A stretch of 64,000 nucleotides of DNA from an uncultured Christensenellaceae bacterium (GCA_944380305.1 CALWHF010000011.1:1-64000); one strand, 5' to 3'. Shown: positions 53,464 through 61,925, counted from the stretch's first letter. Program-made: numbers and translations. Notes: generated by a model not told the origin, from the letters alone.

Positions 53464-56313
53464 TCACAGATCTCTTATGGTATCCACGGGTTTTTTCCTG
53501 GAGAAGAAGTATACGGGGAGGACGGTGGATATTACCGCCGTTACGACCGCAATGCCGAATATCATCAGCACGGAGAGTATCCCGAAAGCGAACGGGGAGA
53601 AGGTGATGCCGATAGACGCGGATATGTTCGAGTTTACCGCCGCGCAGGTTATCGCGGTCGCCAAAGTGGATACCAGAGCGCATATCAGCACTATTATCAT
53701 GGATTCGGACAAAAAGATCTTTAACACGTCGCTGCTCTTTGCTCCGACCGCGCGCAGTATGCCTATTTCGCGTTTTTTGTCCGCAATGGATACGCTTATG
53801 AAGTTGAACAGCAGAAGAGCCGAGAATACAGCACAACAGATACCCGTGATGAGGAATATTCCCGACAGCAGAGAAACCGTATTGCTGACAGAGGATATTG
53901 AGCAGTAATTCGCGTTGTTTATTCTGTAAGTCACGTCTTTGCCGAGGTTCACTTTCTCGCCTCTGACGAGTTCGGAGAGAGCCTGAGGATCGTCTGCCAC
54001 GGGTATCAGCACGCCTGAATAATCGCCCTCGGCATAATCGAAGTCGGTCACGAATTCCTGAAAATAGTAGCTTCCTTTTACGACGGCAGCCTTTACCTTA
54101 TCGTAAGACTCGTCGTCGAGTATCACCGTATCGGTATACGCGTAACGGTATCTGCAGAGTATCGCGGTCACTTTTTTGGTGACGACGGCGTTTTTGTCCG
54201 TATCGTAAAAGGTCACTTCGCAGACGCCCGTCAGGTCGTACTCGTCGCAGAAAGCAAGCAGATCGGACAAATATTGTCCGAAGGTATTTTCGTCGCCGCA
54301 GGCTTCCGTTTTCAACAGGTAGTATTTCGACCTGAGCGTAACTCCGTTTTCGTCGGGCAGGTCATATACGCTTTCAAGCCCTTTTTCGGATACTTTTTGT
54401 TCGAGATCGGCGGCGAACAGGCTTTGCCACATATTGTAGCTGACGGCGATGCCGTCTCGGAGGGAGGTCGTTTCTCTTCCGTCGCAGGCGAGAGCGGGTA
54501 TCGCTGCGATGACGTTGCTTTTCGCGATGTTGTCAATGTGGAGAGAATCCGTCGTCGCGTATCCGTCCGATCTGTTGCTCGCCGTCACCGATCCGCAGTG
54601 GGAAATCGTCGCCTTATCCGAGACAAATCGGTCATCTGAGGCCGCTGCAATCTGAAGGTAGAAATCGCGGGTGACCAGAGCGGAGAGCAGGAAGTTGTCT
54701 CCGGGAGTCGAATAGTTTAACGGCATCGAAGTATCGAGTTTCAGATCGTCAGACGTCAGAGGAGTCGAATATACGCCCGAGACGGTAAACGAAAAATCTT
54801 TATATTTGAGTTTTATATCCTCGATGTCCGATACGAAATTGTATTCGTAACCGACCAGCTGCGAGAACGCGTATTCTGACAGCGCGATCTCGTTCGCCGT
54901 TCGTGGGGCTCTGCCGCGGGTATACGTCACGTCGACGCTGTCGTAAGGCGCGAACGAGTATATTTTGAAAGAAGTTTCGTCCGAAGTCATGTATTCGGTA
55001 AAAGACATCTGAGGGACGTCGTAAAGAGGCACTACCAAGTCGCCGTATTTTTCTTTGAGCGAGGCAATGTCCTCGTCGGTATAGTTGACCTGCTCGTAAG
55101 CAATATCGGTTCCCTTGAATTTTCCTTCGGTATACTCGTATACGTTCGTCACCATTTGTTTGGAAGCGTAAATATACTGTTCGTCGGTGTCTTTCAGACT
55201 GTTTATCGCGACCTCCGTCGGGTCGTAGAACATTATCGTCGAGAACATTCCGAACATCGTGAAAGAGATTATCGCGAGGAGAAGAGTAAACGCGAAACGG
55301 ACGGGTTTTATTTTCATTCCGCTCGCGCCTATTTTTACGGCTCTGCGCAGGGGGAGTCTGGATCTGATCAGTTTTCTGTCTTCGTCGGAGTACGTCCTGA
55401 CCTCGGGCGCGGAGTCTCTTTCCTTGAATACTATGCGTTCGCCGCCCGCGTTTATATTCGCGATCCTTTTGTATTTTTCTATTTCGTCTCCGTTTTTGCA
55501 TACGAGAACGTCGCAGTTCGACGAAGAGATAAAGGCGTTGAGTTTGTTTACGTCTTCTTTTCCCAGAGTCGCGCCTTTTTTCACGAGCACGGTATCGTTT
55601 CCGACAAAAGTGAGTTTTTCGCCGCTTTCGGTGTTCGCTTCGGTATCCTTTACGACGTCGGAGATTATCCTGCCGTCTTTGAGTTCTATGATCCTGTCGG
55701 CATAGATCTCAGCGAATTCTCTGTCGTGGGACACTACGAGGACGAGTTTGTCGAAAGACAGTTTTTTCAGAGTGTCGAATACCTGTTTGCCCGTGACGGA
55801 GTCAAGTGCGCCCGTCGGCTCGTCCGCCATGATTATTTCGGGATTTTTGACGAGAGCGCGGGCGATAGCGACTCTCTGTTTCTGTCCGCCCGACAGGGTG
55901 CTCGGTTTGCGTTTTGCAACGCTTTCAAGCTCGACCTGCTTCAGAATTTCGGTGATCGCCGAGGGATCCTTTTGCCTGCCCTGAAGCTCGAGAGCTATCG
56001 CGATGTTGTCTTCGACCGAAAATTCGGACAATATATTGTATTCCTGAAACACGAATCCGACGCAGGTATTGCGGTAACTGTCGTAGTCCGTTTCGGTAAA
56101 GTCTTTAGTGCTCCTGCCCTTTACGAACAGTTCGCCCTCGTCGGGGACGTCCAGACCGCCGCACACGTTGAGCAGAGTGGATTTGCCGCATCCCGATTTG
56201 CCCAGCACGAATACCATGCCTTTGTCCGGGAATACGACCGAAACGTCGTCAAGTGCGCGGGTCTCGCCCGCCTTTGTTTTATAGATTTTCGATACGTTTT
56301 TGAGTTCGATCAT
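53464..56313 (-). CDS. fused ABC transporter, ATPase plus FtsX-type permease (MacB-like)
   Basis: 949 aa from ATG 56313, behind AAAGGAG. Residues 1-220 are a LolD/MacB-type ATPase: Walker A GKSGCGKST (38-46), signature LSGGQ near 143, Walker B IIMADEP, and the switch His in 'VVSHD'. A basic linker leads to a first membrane helix near residue 360. A long extracytoplasmic region of about 430 residues follows, then three helices of an FtsX permease ending 'PVDTIRDL'. Such proteins act as mechanotransmitters or export peptides and lipoproteins, and many Firmicutes members confer peptide-antibiotic resistance. The half-transporter would dimerise. The upstream region has repeated TGTAAAG motifs that may bind a regulator not encoded here. 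Confidence 0.93.
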   Translation of the reverse strand: MIELKNVSKIYKTKAGETRALDDVSVVFPDKGMVFVLGKSGCGKSTLLNVCGGLDVPDEGELFVKGRSTKDFTETDYDSYRNTCVGFVFQEYNILSEFSVEDNIAIALELQGRQKDPSAITEILKQVELESVAKRKPSTLSGGQKQRVAIARALVKNPEIIMADEPTGALDSVTGKQVFDTLKKLSFDKLVLVVSHDREFAEIYADRIIELKDGRIISDVVKDTEANTESGEKLTFVGNDTVLVKKGATLGKEDVNKLNAFISSSNCDVLVCKNGDEIEKYKRIANINAGGERIVFKERDSAPEVRTYSDEDRKLIRSRLPLRRAVKIGASGMKIKPVRFAFTLLLAIISFTMFGMFSTIMFYDPTEVAINSLKDTDEQYIYASKQMVTNVYEYTEGKFKGTDIAYEQVNYTDEDIASLKEKYGDLVVPLYDVPQMSFTEYMTSDETSFKIYSFAPYDSVDVTYTRGRAPRTANEIALSEYAFSQLVGYEYNFVSDIEDIKLKYKDFSFTVSGVYSTPLTSDDLKLDTSMPLNYSTPGDNFLLSALVTRDFYLQIAAASDDRFVSDKATISHCGSVTASNRSDGYATTDSLHIDNIAKSNVIAAIPALACDGRETTSLRDGIAVSYNMWQSLFAADLEQKVSEKGLESVYDLPDENGVTLRSKYYLLKTEACGDENTFGQYLSDLLAFCDEYDLTGVCEVTFYDTDKNAVVTKKVTAILCRYRYAYTDTVILDDESYDKVKAAVVKGSYYFQEFVTDFDYAEGDYSGVLIPVADDPQALSELVRGEKVNLGKDVTYRINNANYCSISSVSNTVSLLSGIFLITGICCAVFSALLLFNFISVSIADKKREIGILRAVGAKSSDVLKIFLSESMIIVLICALVSTLATAITCAAVNSNISASIGITFSPFAFGILSVLMIFGIAVVTAVISTVLPVYFFSRKKPVDTIRDL

Positions 56314-56348
56314 TATGGTCTCCTTTCGAGGACGCCGTCCTCGTATAA

Positions 56349-56377
56349 AGCATAACAATGCGGTAAAGTGGAGTCAA
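56349..56377 (-). promoter_or_regulatory. promoter of the ABC transporter
   Basis: On the minus strand TTGACT (56372-56377), 17 bp, TATGCT (56349-56354). GTAAAG (56363-56368) sits in the spacer and CTTTAC (56387-56392) just upstream of the -35, forming an inverted pair around the -35 box. Confidence 0.65.
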
Positions 56378-56410
56378 TACAGCCGACTTTACAATTTTGT
56401 GACGAAAAAA

Positions 56411-56430
56411 ATGTAAAGCGTGCTTTACAT
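56411..56430. promoter_or_regulatory. perfect 20-bp operator-like palindrome
   Basis: Arms ATGTAAAGC (56411-56419) and GCTTTACAT (56422-56430) are exact inverted repeats around 2 bp. The same TGTAAAG/CTTTACA half-site recurs in the promoter below. The gap of 56314-56576 also holds the spoIIR upstream region, so either gene could be the target. Confidence 0.6.
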
Positions 56431-56576
56431 CTGCGAAAAAACGCCGAAAGTCGCAACCCGTGCTCGCAATATTTCTCACGTCGTTAAATATATTCGCAAG
56501 CAGCCGTGTTTTTTCGCATCGCTCAGGATGAATAAAAAGCCCTTATGCGGCAATAATTTTTCGCGGAGGAAAGAGT

Positions 56577-57116
56577 ATGAAAAAGATCATCGTTCTGATT
56601 GCGGCACTCGTTGCGGTGCTTGTCATAGTAAACGCGGTAGCCTTTGCGGTCGAAGAAAATAACGATGCGGTAAACGCGGAATATCTCAGGATACATATAA
56701 GAGCGAACAGCAATTCCGAGATCGACCAGAACGTCAAGTACAAGGTAAAGGCGGCTGTCGTAGACGCGCTGACGCCCGAACTTTACGGCGTGAAGAACAA
56801 AGAAGAGGCGATGGAGGTCATCTACGAAAACCTTTCTCTGATAGACGAGGTCAGCGAAAGAGTTCTCGAAAGCAACGGCTTTTACTACGGCGCGAAGGCG
56901 AGACTTTGCGAGGAGGAATTTCCGACGAGGACGTACGGAGAGCTGACTCTGTCAAGCGGAGTTTACGACGCGCTGATCGTGGATCTCGGCAGCGGAGAAG
57001 GAGACAACTGGTGGTGTGTCGTGTTTCCGCCGCTGTGTTTCGTAGCCGACGGAGAAGGAGAGGAAGTTACATACAGATCTATCATAGCCGAGTGGTTTCG
57101 CAAACTTTTCGGCTGA
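56577..57116 (+). CDS. spoIIR: stage II sporulation protein R
   Basis: 179 aa. SpoIIR is secreted from the forespore and triggers SpoIIGA to process pro-sigma-E in the mother cell. A signal peptide of about 25 residues is followed by 'LRIHIRANSNSEIDQNVKYKVK' (the family has L+.HV.ANSDS..DQ..K) and by 'GDNWWCVVFPPLCF', the hallmark. The start follows GCGGAGGAAAG. It leads a cluster with sleB and ypeB, only 12 bp upstream of sleB. Confidence 0.97.
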   Translation: MKKIIVLIAALVAVLVIVNAVAFAVEENNDAVNAEYLRIHIRANSNSEIDQNVKYKVKAAVVDALTPELYGVKNKEEAMEVIYENLSLIDEVSERVLESNGFYYGAKARLCEEEFPTRTYGELTLSSGVYDALIVDLGSGEGDNWWCVVFPPLCFVADGEGEEVTYRSIIAEWFRKLFG

Positions 57117-57128
57117 TCAGGGAGGAAT

Positions 57129-57827
57129 ATGAACAAAACGACTGCACTTAGGGTGATTTGCGCGTTTCTGATTATCGCGGTGGTCGCCGTTCCGATAATA
57201 GCTTTCGGTGGGAGCGGATCGTCCGAAGTCGAAGAGAGCGTTGTGCTCAAAGTCGGTTCGAGCGGTTCGCAGGTAAAGACGTTGCAGACCAAACTCAACA
57301 ACTGGGGCTACGACGCGGGCACGGTGGACGGGATTTTCGGTTCCAAAACGCAGGCGGCGGTCAAACGCTTTCAGCAGAAGAACGGTCTCACGGTCGACGG
57401 CATAGTGGGCGCGAAAACGGCGGCGGCTCTCGGCATGACGCTGACGTCGTCATCGAGCTCCAACAGCAGCTATTCGTCGCAGGACGTATATCTGCTTGCA
57501 AAGTGCATACACGCAGAAGCGAGAGGAGAACCGTATATGGGACAGGTCGCCGTGGGAGCGATCGTGCTCAACAGAGTAAAGAGCAGCAGTTTTCCCAATA
57601 CGATCTCGGGTGTCATATATCAGCCTTACGCGTTTACTGCGGTCATAGACGGGCAGATGAATCTCGAACCGAATCAGACTGCGTACAACGCGGCGAGGGA
57701 TGCTATGAACGGCTGGGATCCTACCAACGGGTGCATATATTATTATAATCCCGCGACGGCGACCAGTTCGTGGATATGGTCGCGTAAAGTGATGATAACG
57801 ATAGGAAAACACAATTTCGCGATTTGA
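57129..57827 (+). CDS. sleB: spore cortex-lytic enzyme SleB
   Basis: 232 aa. Signal/anchor helix at residues 8-27, then a PG_binding_1 domain (about 40-100: 'GSSGSQVKTLQTKL', 'DGIFGSKTQAAVKRFQ'), a serine-rich linker, then a Hydrolase_2 lytic transglycosylase domain (about 120-232) with 'AKCIHAEARGEPYMGQVAVGAIVLNRV', whose Glu is catalytic. SleB degrades spore cortex containing muramic lactam during germination. It is followed by ypeB, whose product keeps SleB stable in spores. Confidence 0.97.
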   Translation: MNKTTALRVICAFLIIAVVAVPIIAFGGSGSSEVEESVVLKVGSSGSQVKTLQTKLNNWGYDAGTVDGIFGSKTQAAVKRFQQKNGLTVDGIVGAKTAAALGMTLTSSSSSNSSYSSQDVYLLAKCIHAEARGEPYMGQVAVGAIVLNRVKSSSFPNTISGVIYQPYAFTAVIDGQMNLEPNQTAYNAARDAMNGWDPTNGCIYYYNPATATSSWIWSRKVMITIGKHNFAI

Positions 57828-57836
57828 GAGGTGCGC

Positions 57837-59204
57837 ATGCAGACACAGAATACAAGCGACGTACGGCATAAAAACCTGAGAGTCGCGCATTACTTCATAT
57901 TTGCGGCGGTCGCTCTTCTGGTTGCGGCGGTGATAACGCTCGGGATATTTCTCGGGTTTGCCGTCGACGACAGGAACGAGCTGTCGCTGCGTTCGGAAAA
58001 CGTCTATACGTCGGCGTTCTATTCTCTGGAGGACAGTCTTTTGCAGATAGAGACCAATCTGGGTAAAATGCGGGTGATCAGGACGCCGTCGCTGCAATCC
58101 GAGCTTCTGACCAAAGCCGTGATAAACGCTGAGGTGGCTGAGCAATGTCTTTCTTCTCTGAGCGTATCGGGCGCGGCGATGAGCAGCACGATAAAATTCT
58201 GCAACCAGGTCGGAGATTACAGCCTGTATCTTCTTCGCAAGCTCGATAACGGAGAGAGCTTGTCGGATACAGATTATTCGACGCTGGATAAACTCTACGA
58301 GAGCACCTATGAGCTCGGTTCGAGACTCGGCGAGATCTCGGGGAAGATCGCGTCAGGCGAGTATTCGTTCTCAATGCTTGGCAAAGAGGACGACGCTTTC
58401 TCGGCAACGGTGTCGGACATAGCAGACGGTGCGATAGAGTATCCGTCCCTGATTTACGACGGACCTTTCAGCGACGGACTCGAAGACCCTGCGCCCGTCG
58501 TGCTCGAAGGAGAGGATATAACGGCGGAACAGGGAGCAGAAATGCTGAAGAAGTATATGTCCGACTACGAGGACATAGAAGTTTCTTATGAAGGTGAGCT
58601 GGGCGGTTTCATAGAATGTTATTCGTATACTTTCTCGTCGGGCGGCGTTTACGGCAATGCGATGCTTTCAAAAAAAGGAGGCGCGCTGGTGATGGCGGAC
58701 GTCAACGATACCGTTACGAACCCCGGATACACCAAAGAGCAGGGCGTCGAACTTGCAGAACAGTATTGCGAAAAGATAGGTATATCCGATATGTCGGCGG
58801 TCTGGGCATGCGTGACGGACAGCGAACTGTACGTCAATCTCTGCTACGAGCAGGACGGGATAATCTTTTATCCCGATATGGTCAAAGTGAAGATCTCGCT
58901 CGAGACGGGAAAGGTGACGGGATACGAAGCTAGAGAATATATCTATAACCATACCGAGCGCGACGCGGATTACAACGTCTCGGTTACCGAGGAAGAGGCT
59001 CTTGCCGCGGGTTACGGCGAGATGAGCGTCGAAAGCGTGAGACTTGCCGTGATACCTCTCGACGCTGGCGGCGAAAAGCTGACGTACGAAGTGTACGGGA
59101 CTGTGGACGGGTACGGGTTTTTCGTTTATGTCGACGCGGCTACGGGCAAGGCGGTCAGAGTCCTTCAGGTGATAGACAGCGACGAAGGCGAACTGCTGAT
59201 GTGA
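57837..59204 (+). CDS. ypeB: germination protein YpeB
   Basis: 455 aa from the ATG at 57837; a GTG at 57831 is possible, but GAGAGGTG is better placed for the ATG. An N-terminal membrane anchor (about residues 20-43) precedes a helical region and two or three PepSY-like YpeB repeats ('EEDITAEQGAEMLKKYM', 'GYTKEQGVELAEQYCEKIG', 'VTEEEALAAGY'). YpeB is needed to keep SleB in dormant spores. It lies 9 nt after sleB, the usual arrangement. Confidence 0.95.
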   Translation: MQTQNTSDVRHKNLRVAHYFIFAAVALLVAAVITLGIFLGFAVDDRNELSLRSENVYTSAFYSLEDSLLQIETNLGKMRVIRTPSLQSELLTKAVINAEVAEQCLSSLSVSGAAMSSTIKFCNQVGDYSLYLLRKLDNGESLSDTDYSTLDKLYESTYELGSRLGEISGKIASGEYSFSMLGKEDDAFSATVSDIADGAIEYPSLIYDGPFSDGLEDPAPVVLEGEDITAEQGAEMLKKYMSDYEDIEVSYEGELGGFIECYSYTFSSGGVYGNAMLSKKGGALVMADVNDTVTNPGYTKEQGVELAEQYCEKIGISDMSAVWACVTDSELYVNLCYEQDGIIFYPDMVKVKISLETGKVTGYEAREYIYNHTERDADYNVSVTEEEALAAGYGEMSVESVRLAVIPLDAGGEKLTYEVYGTVDGYGFFVYVDAATGKAVRVLQVIDSDEGELLM

Positions 59205-59222
59205 TTTGCAGACATGACGAAG

Positions 59223-59250
59223 GGACGCTCCTCGCGGGGCGTTCTTTTTT
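59223..59250 (+). terminator. terminator of the spoIIR-sleB-ypeB cluster
   Basis: A 9-bp stem with two G-T pairs (59223-59231 with 59236-59244), loop TCGC, then six T. Confidence 0.8.
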
Positions 59251-59328
59251 AATATCGGAACGATTCGCAACGGAGTTAAAACCCGGTTTTTCGTTCCGAA
59301 AAGCCCTAAAGCGCGAAAAAACGCCGTC

Positions 59329-59357
59329 TTGAAACGCATGACAGTTTGTGGTATAAT
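59329..59357 (+). promoter_or_regulatory. promoter of the TIR-like gene
   Basis: TTGAAA (59329-59334), 17 bp, TATAAT (59352-59357). GGGGGAGGG precedes the ATG at 59385. Confidence 0.8.
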
Positions 59358-59384
59358 GGTAAAAAACGGGGGAGGGAAACGCGT

Positions 59385-60089
59385 ATGCCGAGATTTGATT
59401 TTTATGCGGCGTTTTCGTTCGACGACTATGACGGAGCGTCAAGGCTGATAAGAGTTCTGACGGCTGAAGGCAAAACGTGTTTTACCGATTCGTATATATG
59501 CGAAGAGGTGCTATCCCGCGCCGAAACGCAAGGCGCGTTGGATTACAGCGACGGCGCGATAGTGATTGCCGATTCCGAAGGCAACAACGACGGGCTTATG
59601 AATATCGCCAGGCTTGCGGCGGAAATAGGTCTGTTCGTCTCGATGGTCGCTCCCGAGGATCTCGATGTGCCTGCCGATCTCGAGGCATACGACGGGCTGA
59701 GAGTTTACAGACGCAGGGAAGCGGACTGGGAGAAGAAGATCGCAGAGGAGATAATAGCGGATAATCCCGTAGACGAAGAGACTGCGAAACTGCTCAGGCT
59801 GATGTCGGTATTCGAGCAGGACAACGAAAAATTCGTCCTCGAATATTCGCTGAAGAAACTTGCCAGACTGCGTGATGCGGTCAGGAATAAGCCCGAGCTC
59901 ATGTCGGTATACATCAAGGGAATTTTCGAGAGCGCGAAACTCGACTGGAACAATGCCGACAAGACAGAGCTTCGGGAATGGTGGGACGTTCTGTCCTTTG
60001 CCAGAGAACACGCGGGCAGCGGATCTCTTGCGGATATAAGGCTCATCGAGTCTGTCATGTACAGGGTAAGGAAAGTGCTTTTTCCCTGA
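59385..60089 (+). CDS. soluble protein with possible TIR-like N-terminal domain
   Basis: 234 aa. The first 110 residues follow a TIR-like strand-helix order: 'FDFYAAFSFDDYDGASRLIRVL' (compare D.FISY...D), 'GKTCFTDSYI' (compare G...W.D), then 'AIVIADSEGNNDG' and 'GLFVSMVAPEDL'. The canonical NADase glutamate cannot be assigned with confidence. The last 115 residues are helical and charged. No signal peptide or membrane helix is seen. No known defence or signalling partner is beside it. Monocistronic. The TIR call is tentative, and a generic Rossmann-type domain is equally possible. Confidence 0.45.
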   Translation: MPRFDFYAAFSFDDYDGASRLIRVLTAEGKTCFTDSYICEEVLSRAETQGALDYSDGAIVIADSEGNNDGLMNIARLAAEIGLFVSMVAPEDLDVPADLEAYDGLRVYRRREADWEKKIAEEIIADNPVDEETAKLLRLMSVFEQDNEKFVLEYSLKKLARLRDAVRNKPELMSVYIKGIFESAKLDWNNADKTELREWWDVLSFAREHAGSGSLADIRLIESVMYRVRKVLFP

Positions 60090-60118
60090 ATAAACCCTGT
60101 TTATCTACACGGGCACAA

Positions 60119-60148
60119 AAAACACGCGGAATACGACCGCGTGTTTTT
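60119..60148. terminator. bidirectional terminator
   Basis: AACACGCGG (60121-60129) pairs with CCGCGTGTT (60137-60145), with A and T tracts on either side serving converging genes. Confidence 0.85.
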
Positions 60149-60157
60149 TTGAGGATT

Positions 60158-60385
60158 TTATAGGGTGATCTCGATGCTCTGTCTGCCGTCCGATGTAGAC
60201 GCTTGCATCAGTTTGAGTTTTCCCATAGTCTTTTTTGCGCGTTTGAGTTCTTTACAGGTTTCCTTGGCGATTATCGACTTTTCGTCTTTATCAATTTCCG
60301 AGTCGTGAAGCAATGCCCGTACAGCCAGTCCTGTCGGCACCAAAAACACGAATTTCAAAGCATTTGATTTTATCGTTATCTTCAT
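60158..60385 (-). CDS. 75-aa protein, putative partner of XRE regulator
   Basis: Begins one base after the stop of the XRE gene, so it is translationally coupled. The sequence starts 'MKITIKSNALKF.F.VPTG', continues with a lysine-rich helical middle (residues 25-60), and ends 'S.DGRQSIEITL'. This resembles small Clostridial proteins found with regulators, which open 'MKI.IKT...F..PVPTGL' and end with a 'V.I.I' strand. Function unknown. Confidence 0.7.
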   Translation of the reverse strand: MKITIKSNALKFVFLVPTGLAVRALLHDSEIDKDEKSIIAKETCKELKRAKKTMGKLKLMQASTSDGRQSIEITL

Positions 60386-60386
60386 A

Positions 60387-60878
60387 TCACATCTGCTCGA
60401 CGGTCAGCTTGGCGTAGTCGCCATGTGCGCTTTTACATTCCATGATCGGGCCAAGCATGCCCATTTTTACCATACGGGCGATCTGATCGAAGTCGATGCC
60501 TTTGAGCGCGTCGTTGTTTCTGCCCATTTCCGATTGCAGGAACAGCTTGCCTAGTTTGTAAGGTATCGTAAAAAGTGCTTTATCGCCGTTTGTGCTGCGG
60601 GCTTCCATTTTTATCAGGAGTCTGTCCTCGTCTATCGTTTCGGGCTTGACCACAGTCGTCGCCTCTTTTTTTATGCCGAGAAGTTCGTCCGCGGATATGC
60701 CGAAGATCTCTGCGAGTGTGGCGAGCAAGGTGATGTCGGGTGCGGATATGTCGTTCTCCCATTTGCTGACCGCCTGCGACGATACGCCGCATTTTTCGCC
60801 GAGTTCTTCCTGCGTTATGCCGCGCAATTTTCTATATTGAGCAATTCTTTGTCCTAGAGTTCTGTTGTCTTTTTCCAT
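60387..60878 (-). CDS. XRE-family transcriptional regulator
   Basis: 163 aa. An HTH_3 domain occupies residues 8-65 ('LGQRIAQYRKLRGITQEELGEKCGVSSQAVSKWEN'). The C-terminal part repeats a pattern seen in the partner protein ('DRLLIKMEARSTNGDKALFTIP'), ends with another 'KLTVEQM' strand, and may bind the partner. The start follows GAGGAGAG. Three direct repeats upstream (61127-61177) are candidate binding sites for it. Confidence 0.9.
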   Translation of the reverse strand: MEKDNRTLGQRIAQYRKLRGITQEELGEKCGVSSQAVSKWENDISAPDITLLATLAEIFGISADELLGIKKEATTVVKPETIDEDRLLIKMEARSTNGDKALFTIPYKLGKLFLQSEMGRNNDALKGIDFDQIARMVKMGMLGPIMECKSAHGDYAKLTVEQM

Positions 60879-60915
60879 ATATCTCTCCTCGTATACTTTT
60901 ATATCCGTCGCGTTT

Positions 60916-61050
60916 TCAGCGTATGGAAAAGGGCTGTTGCCCGTAAAGCGTTTTCTTGTTTTGCCATTCTGCGCGTATCGTATTCGCGGTCATGAGGTTG
61001 TTTATATATTGTGACCGTTCGTTACCGACATGAGTTTTTTTCTTTTTCAT
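60916..61050 (-). CDS. 44-aa basic small protein
   Basis: ATG at 61050 lies 6 nt after AAAGGAGAG. The frame is open for 23 codons upstream, but only this start has a ribosome site. The product (MKKKKTHVGNE...QPFSIR) is basic and hydrophilic. It lies 37 bp upstream of the XRE gene in the same direction, so it is probably the first gene of that operon. It could be a short leader peptide or a real protein; family unknown. Confidence 0.5.
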   Translation of the reverse strand: MKKKKTHVGNERSQYINNLMTANTIRAEWQNKKTLYGQQPFSIR

Positions 61051-61126
61051 TTTCGTCTCTCCTTTGCTCTGCGGCTTCTTTATGGTTACATCGTAGCCTA
61101 TTTGCGGCGTAAATACCACAGACCGG

Positions 61127-61177
61127 AGGTTGAAATCGCTAAACCGTCGGTTGGATTTTGGTCAACTTGCGGTTGGA
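61127..61177 (-). repeat. three direct repeats with about two-helical-turn spacing
   Basis: AGGTTGAA (61127-61134), CGGTTGGA (61148-61155) and CGGTTGGA (61170-61177) start 21 and 22 bp apart, on the same face of the helix. They lie in the 313-bp gap (61051-61363) upstream of the XRE operon. The rest of that gap holds the VOC-gene promoter and no other feature I recognise. Confidence 0.5.
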
Positions 61178-61314
61178 CGGGCGCATTTTATAACTTTCAA
61201 GGATAAAAATCGGGCAGGATGCGGTCTGTTGCGTTTTGTTGTCGTACCGATACAGTAAAATAATAACACACATGACGTTTGAAGGCAACGTCGGGATATT
61301 ATTTGAAAACATTA

Positions 61315-61343
61315 TTGAATTAAAACCTCGGTCGGGGTATAAT
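61315..61343 (+). promoter_or_regulatory. promoter of the VOC-family gene
   Basis: TTGAAT (61315-61320), 17 bp, TATAAT (61338-61343). GAGGAT precedes the ATG at 61364. Confidence 0.8.
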
Positions 61344-61363
61344 TGTTTCTTGAGGATAAAGAA

Positions 61364-61732
61364 ATGAAATTCAGACCCGTTCACGAAAATTACAACGTCC
61401 GCGACCTCGACCGCTCTATAAAATTTTACTATGAGGCACCGGGGCTCAAAGAAAAACGCAGGATAAACGCCGAAGACGGCTCTTTCGTCATCGTCTATCT
61501 CGGGAGCGACGACGTGGATTTTCTGCTTGAATTGACGTGGCTTAAAGATTTCGGCCGCGACTACGATCTCGGAGACAACGAGTTTCATCTCGCTTTCGAA
61601 ACCGAGGATTTTGCAAAGGCGCACGCGCTTCACGAGAGCATTGGGTGCATATGTTATGAAAACCCCGCAATGGGGATTTATTTCATAAGCGATCCCGACG
61701 GTTACTGGTTGGAGATAGTGCCTGCACGCTGA
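61364..61732 (+). CDS. VOC family / glyoxalase-like protein
   Basis: 122 aa from ATG 61364; the earlier in-frame start lies at the edge of the -10 box. The layout is that of lactoylglutathione-lyase-like VOC proteins: 'H.NYNVRDLDRSIKFYYE..GL', 'VYLG', 'LELTW', 'FHLAFETEDF', 'ISDPDGYWLEIV'. Metal ligands His (near 5), Glu (near 57), His (near 75) and Glu (near 118) appear present, so it may be an active glyoxalase I converting methylglyoxal adducts. The pattern EALGL is EAPGL here. Monocistronic. Confidence 0.9.
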   Translation: MKFRPVHENYNVRDLDRSIKFYYEAPGLKEKRRINAEDGSFVIVYLGSDDVDFLLELTWLKDFGRDYDLGDNEFHLAFETEDFAKAHALHESIGCICYENPAMGIYFISDPDGYWLEIVPAR

Positions 61733-61896
61733 TAGTCGCGCTTTTGCGGTTTTTTTCTCCGTATACGGTATTTCGGCGGAGGAGAGAACTGCTTTTCGAT
61801 TCTCTATATTATTCGATAAAAAATCATTTTCGATGCGCTTGACTGCGGTTTCAGACAGTTTCCGCTTTTGTGCCGAAGTTGCTAATTTTACCCGAA

Positions 61897-61925
61897 TTGA
61901 CACATTTTCCCGGGTATGTTATAAT
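61897..61925 (+). promoter_or_regulatory. consensus sigma-A promoter of the terminal lipoprotein gene
   Basis: TTGACA (61897-61902), 17 bp, TATAAT (61920-61925): a perfect match in both boxes and spacer, the strongest promoter in the window by sequence. Confidence 0.9.

Noticed and set aside
56411..56430. A specific PadR, MecI/BlaI or GntR operator assignment for the 20-bp palindrome.
   Set aside because: The arms share TGTA with several operator classes, but the spacing does not match any of these consensus sites well, and no such regulator is in the window.
61139..61903. A 254-codon minus-strand frame over the VOC-family gene.
   Set aside because: It is antisense to a well-supported VOC gene with its own promoter and ribosome site, and has no ribosome site itself.
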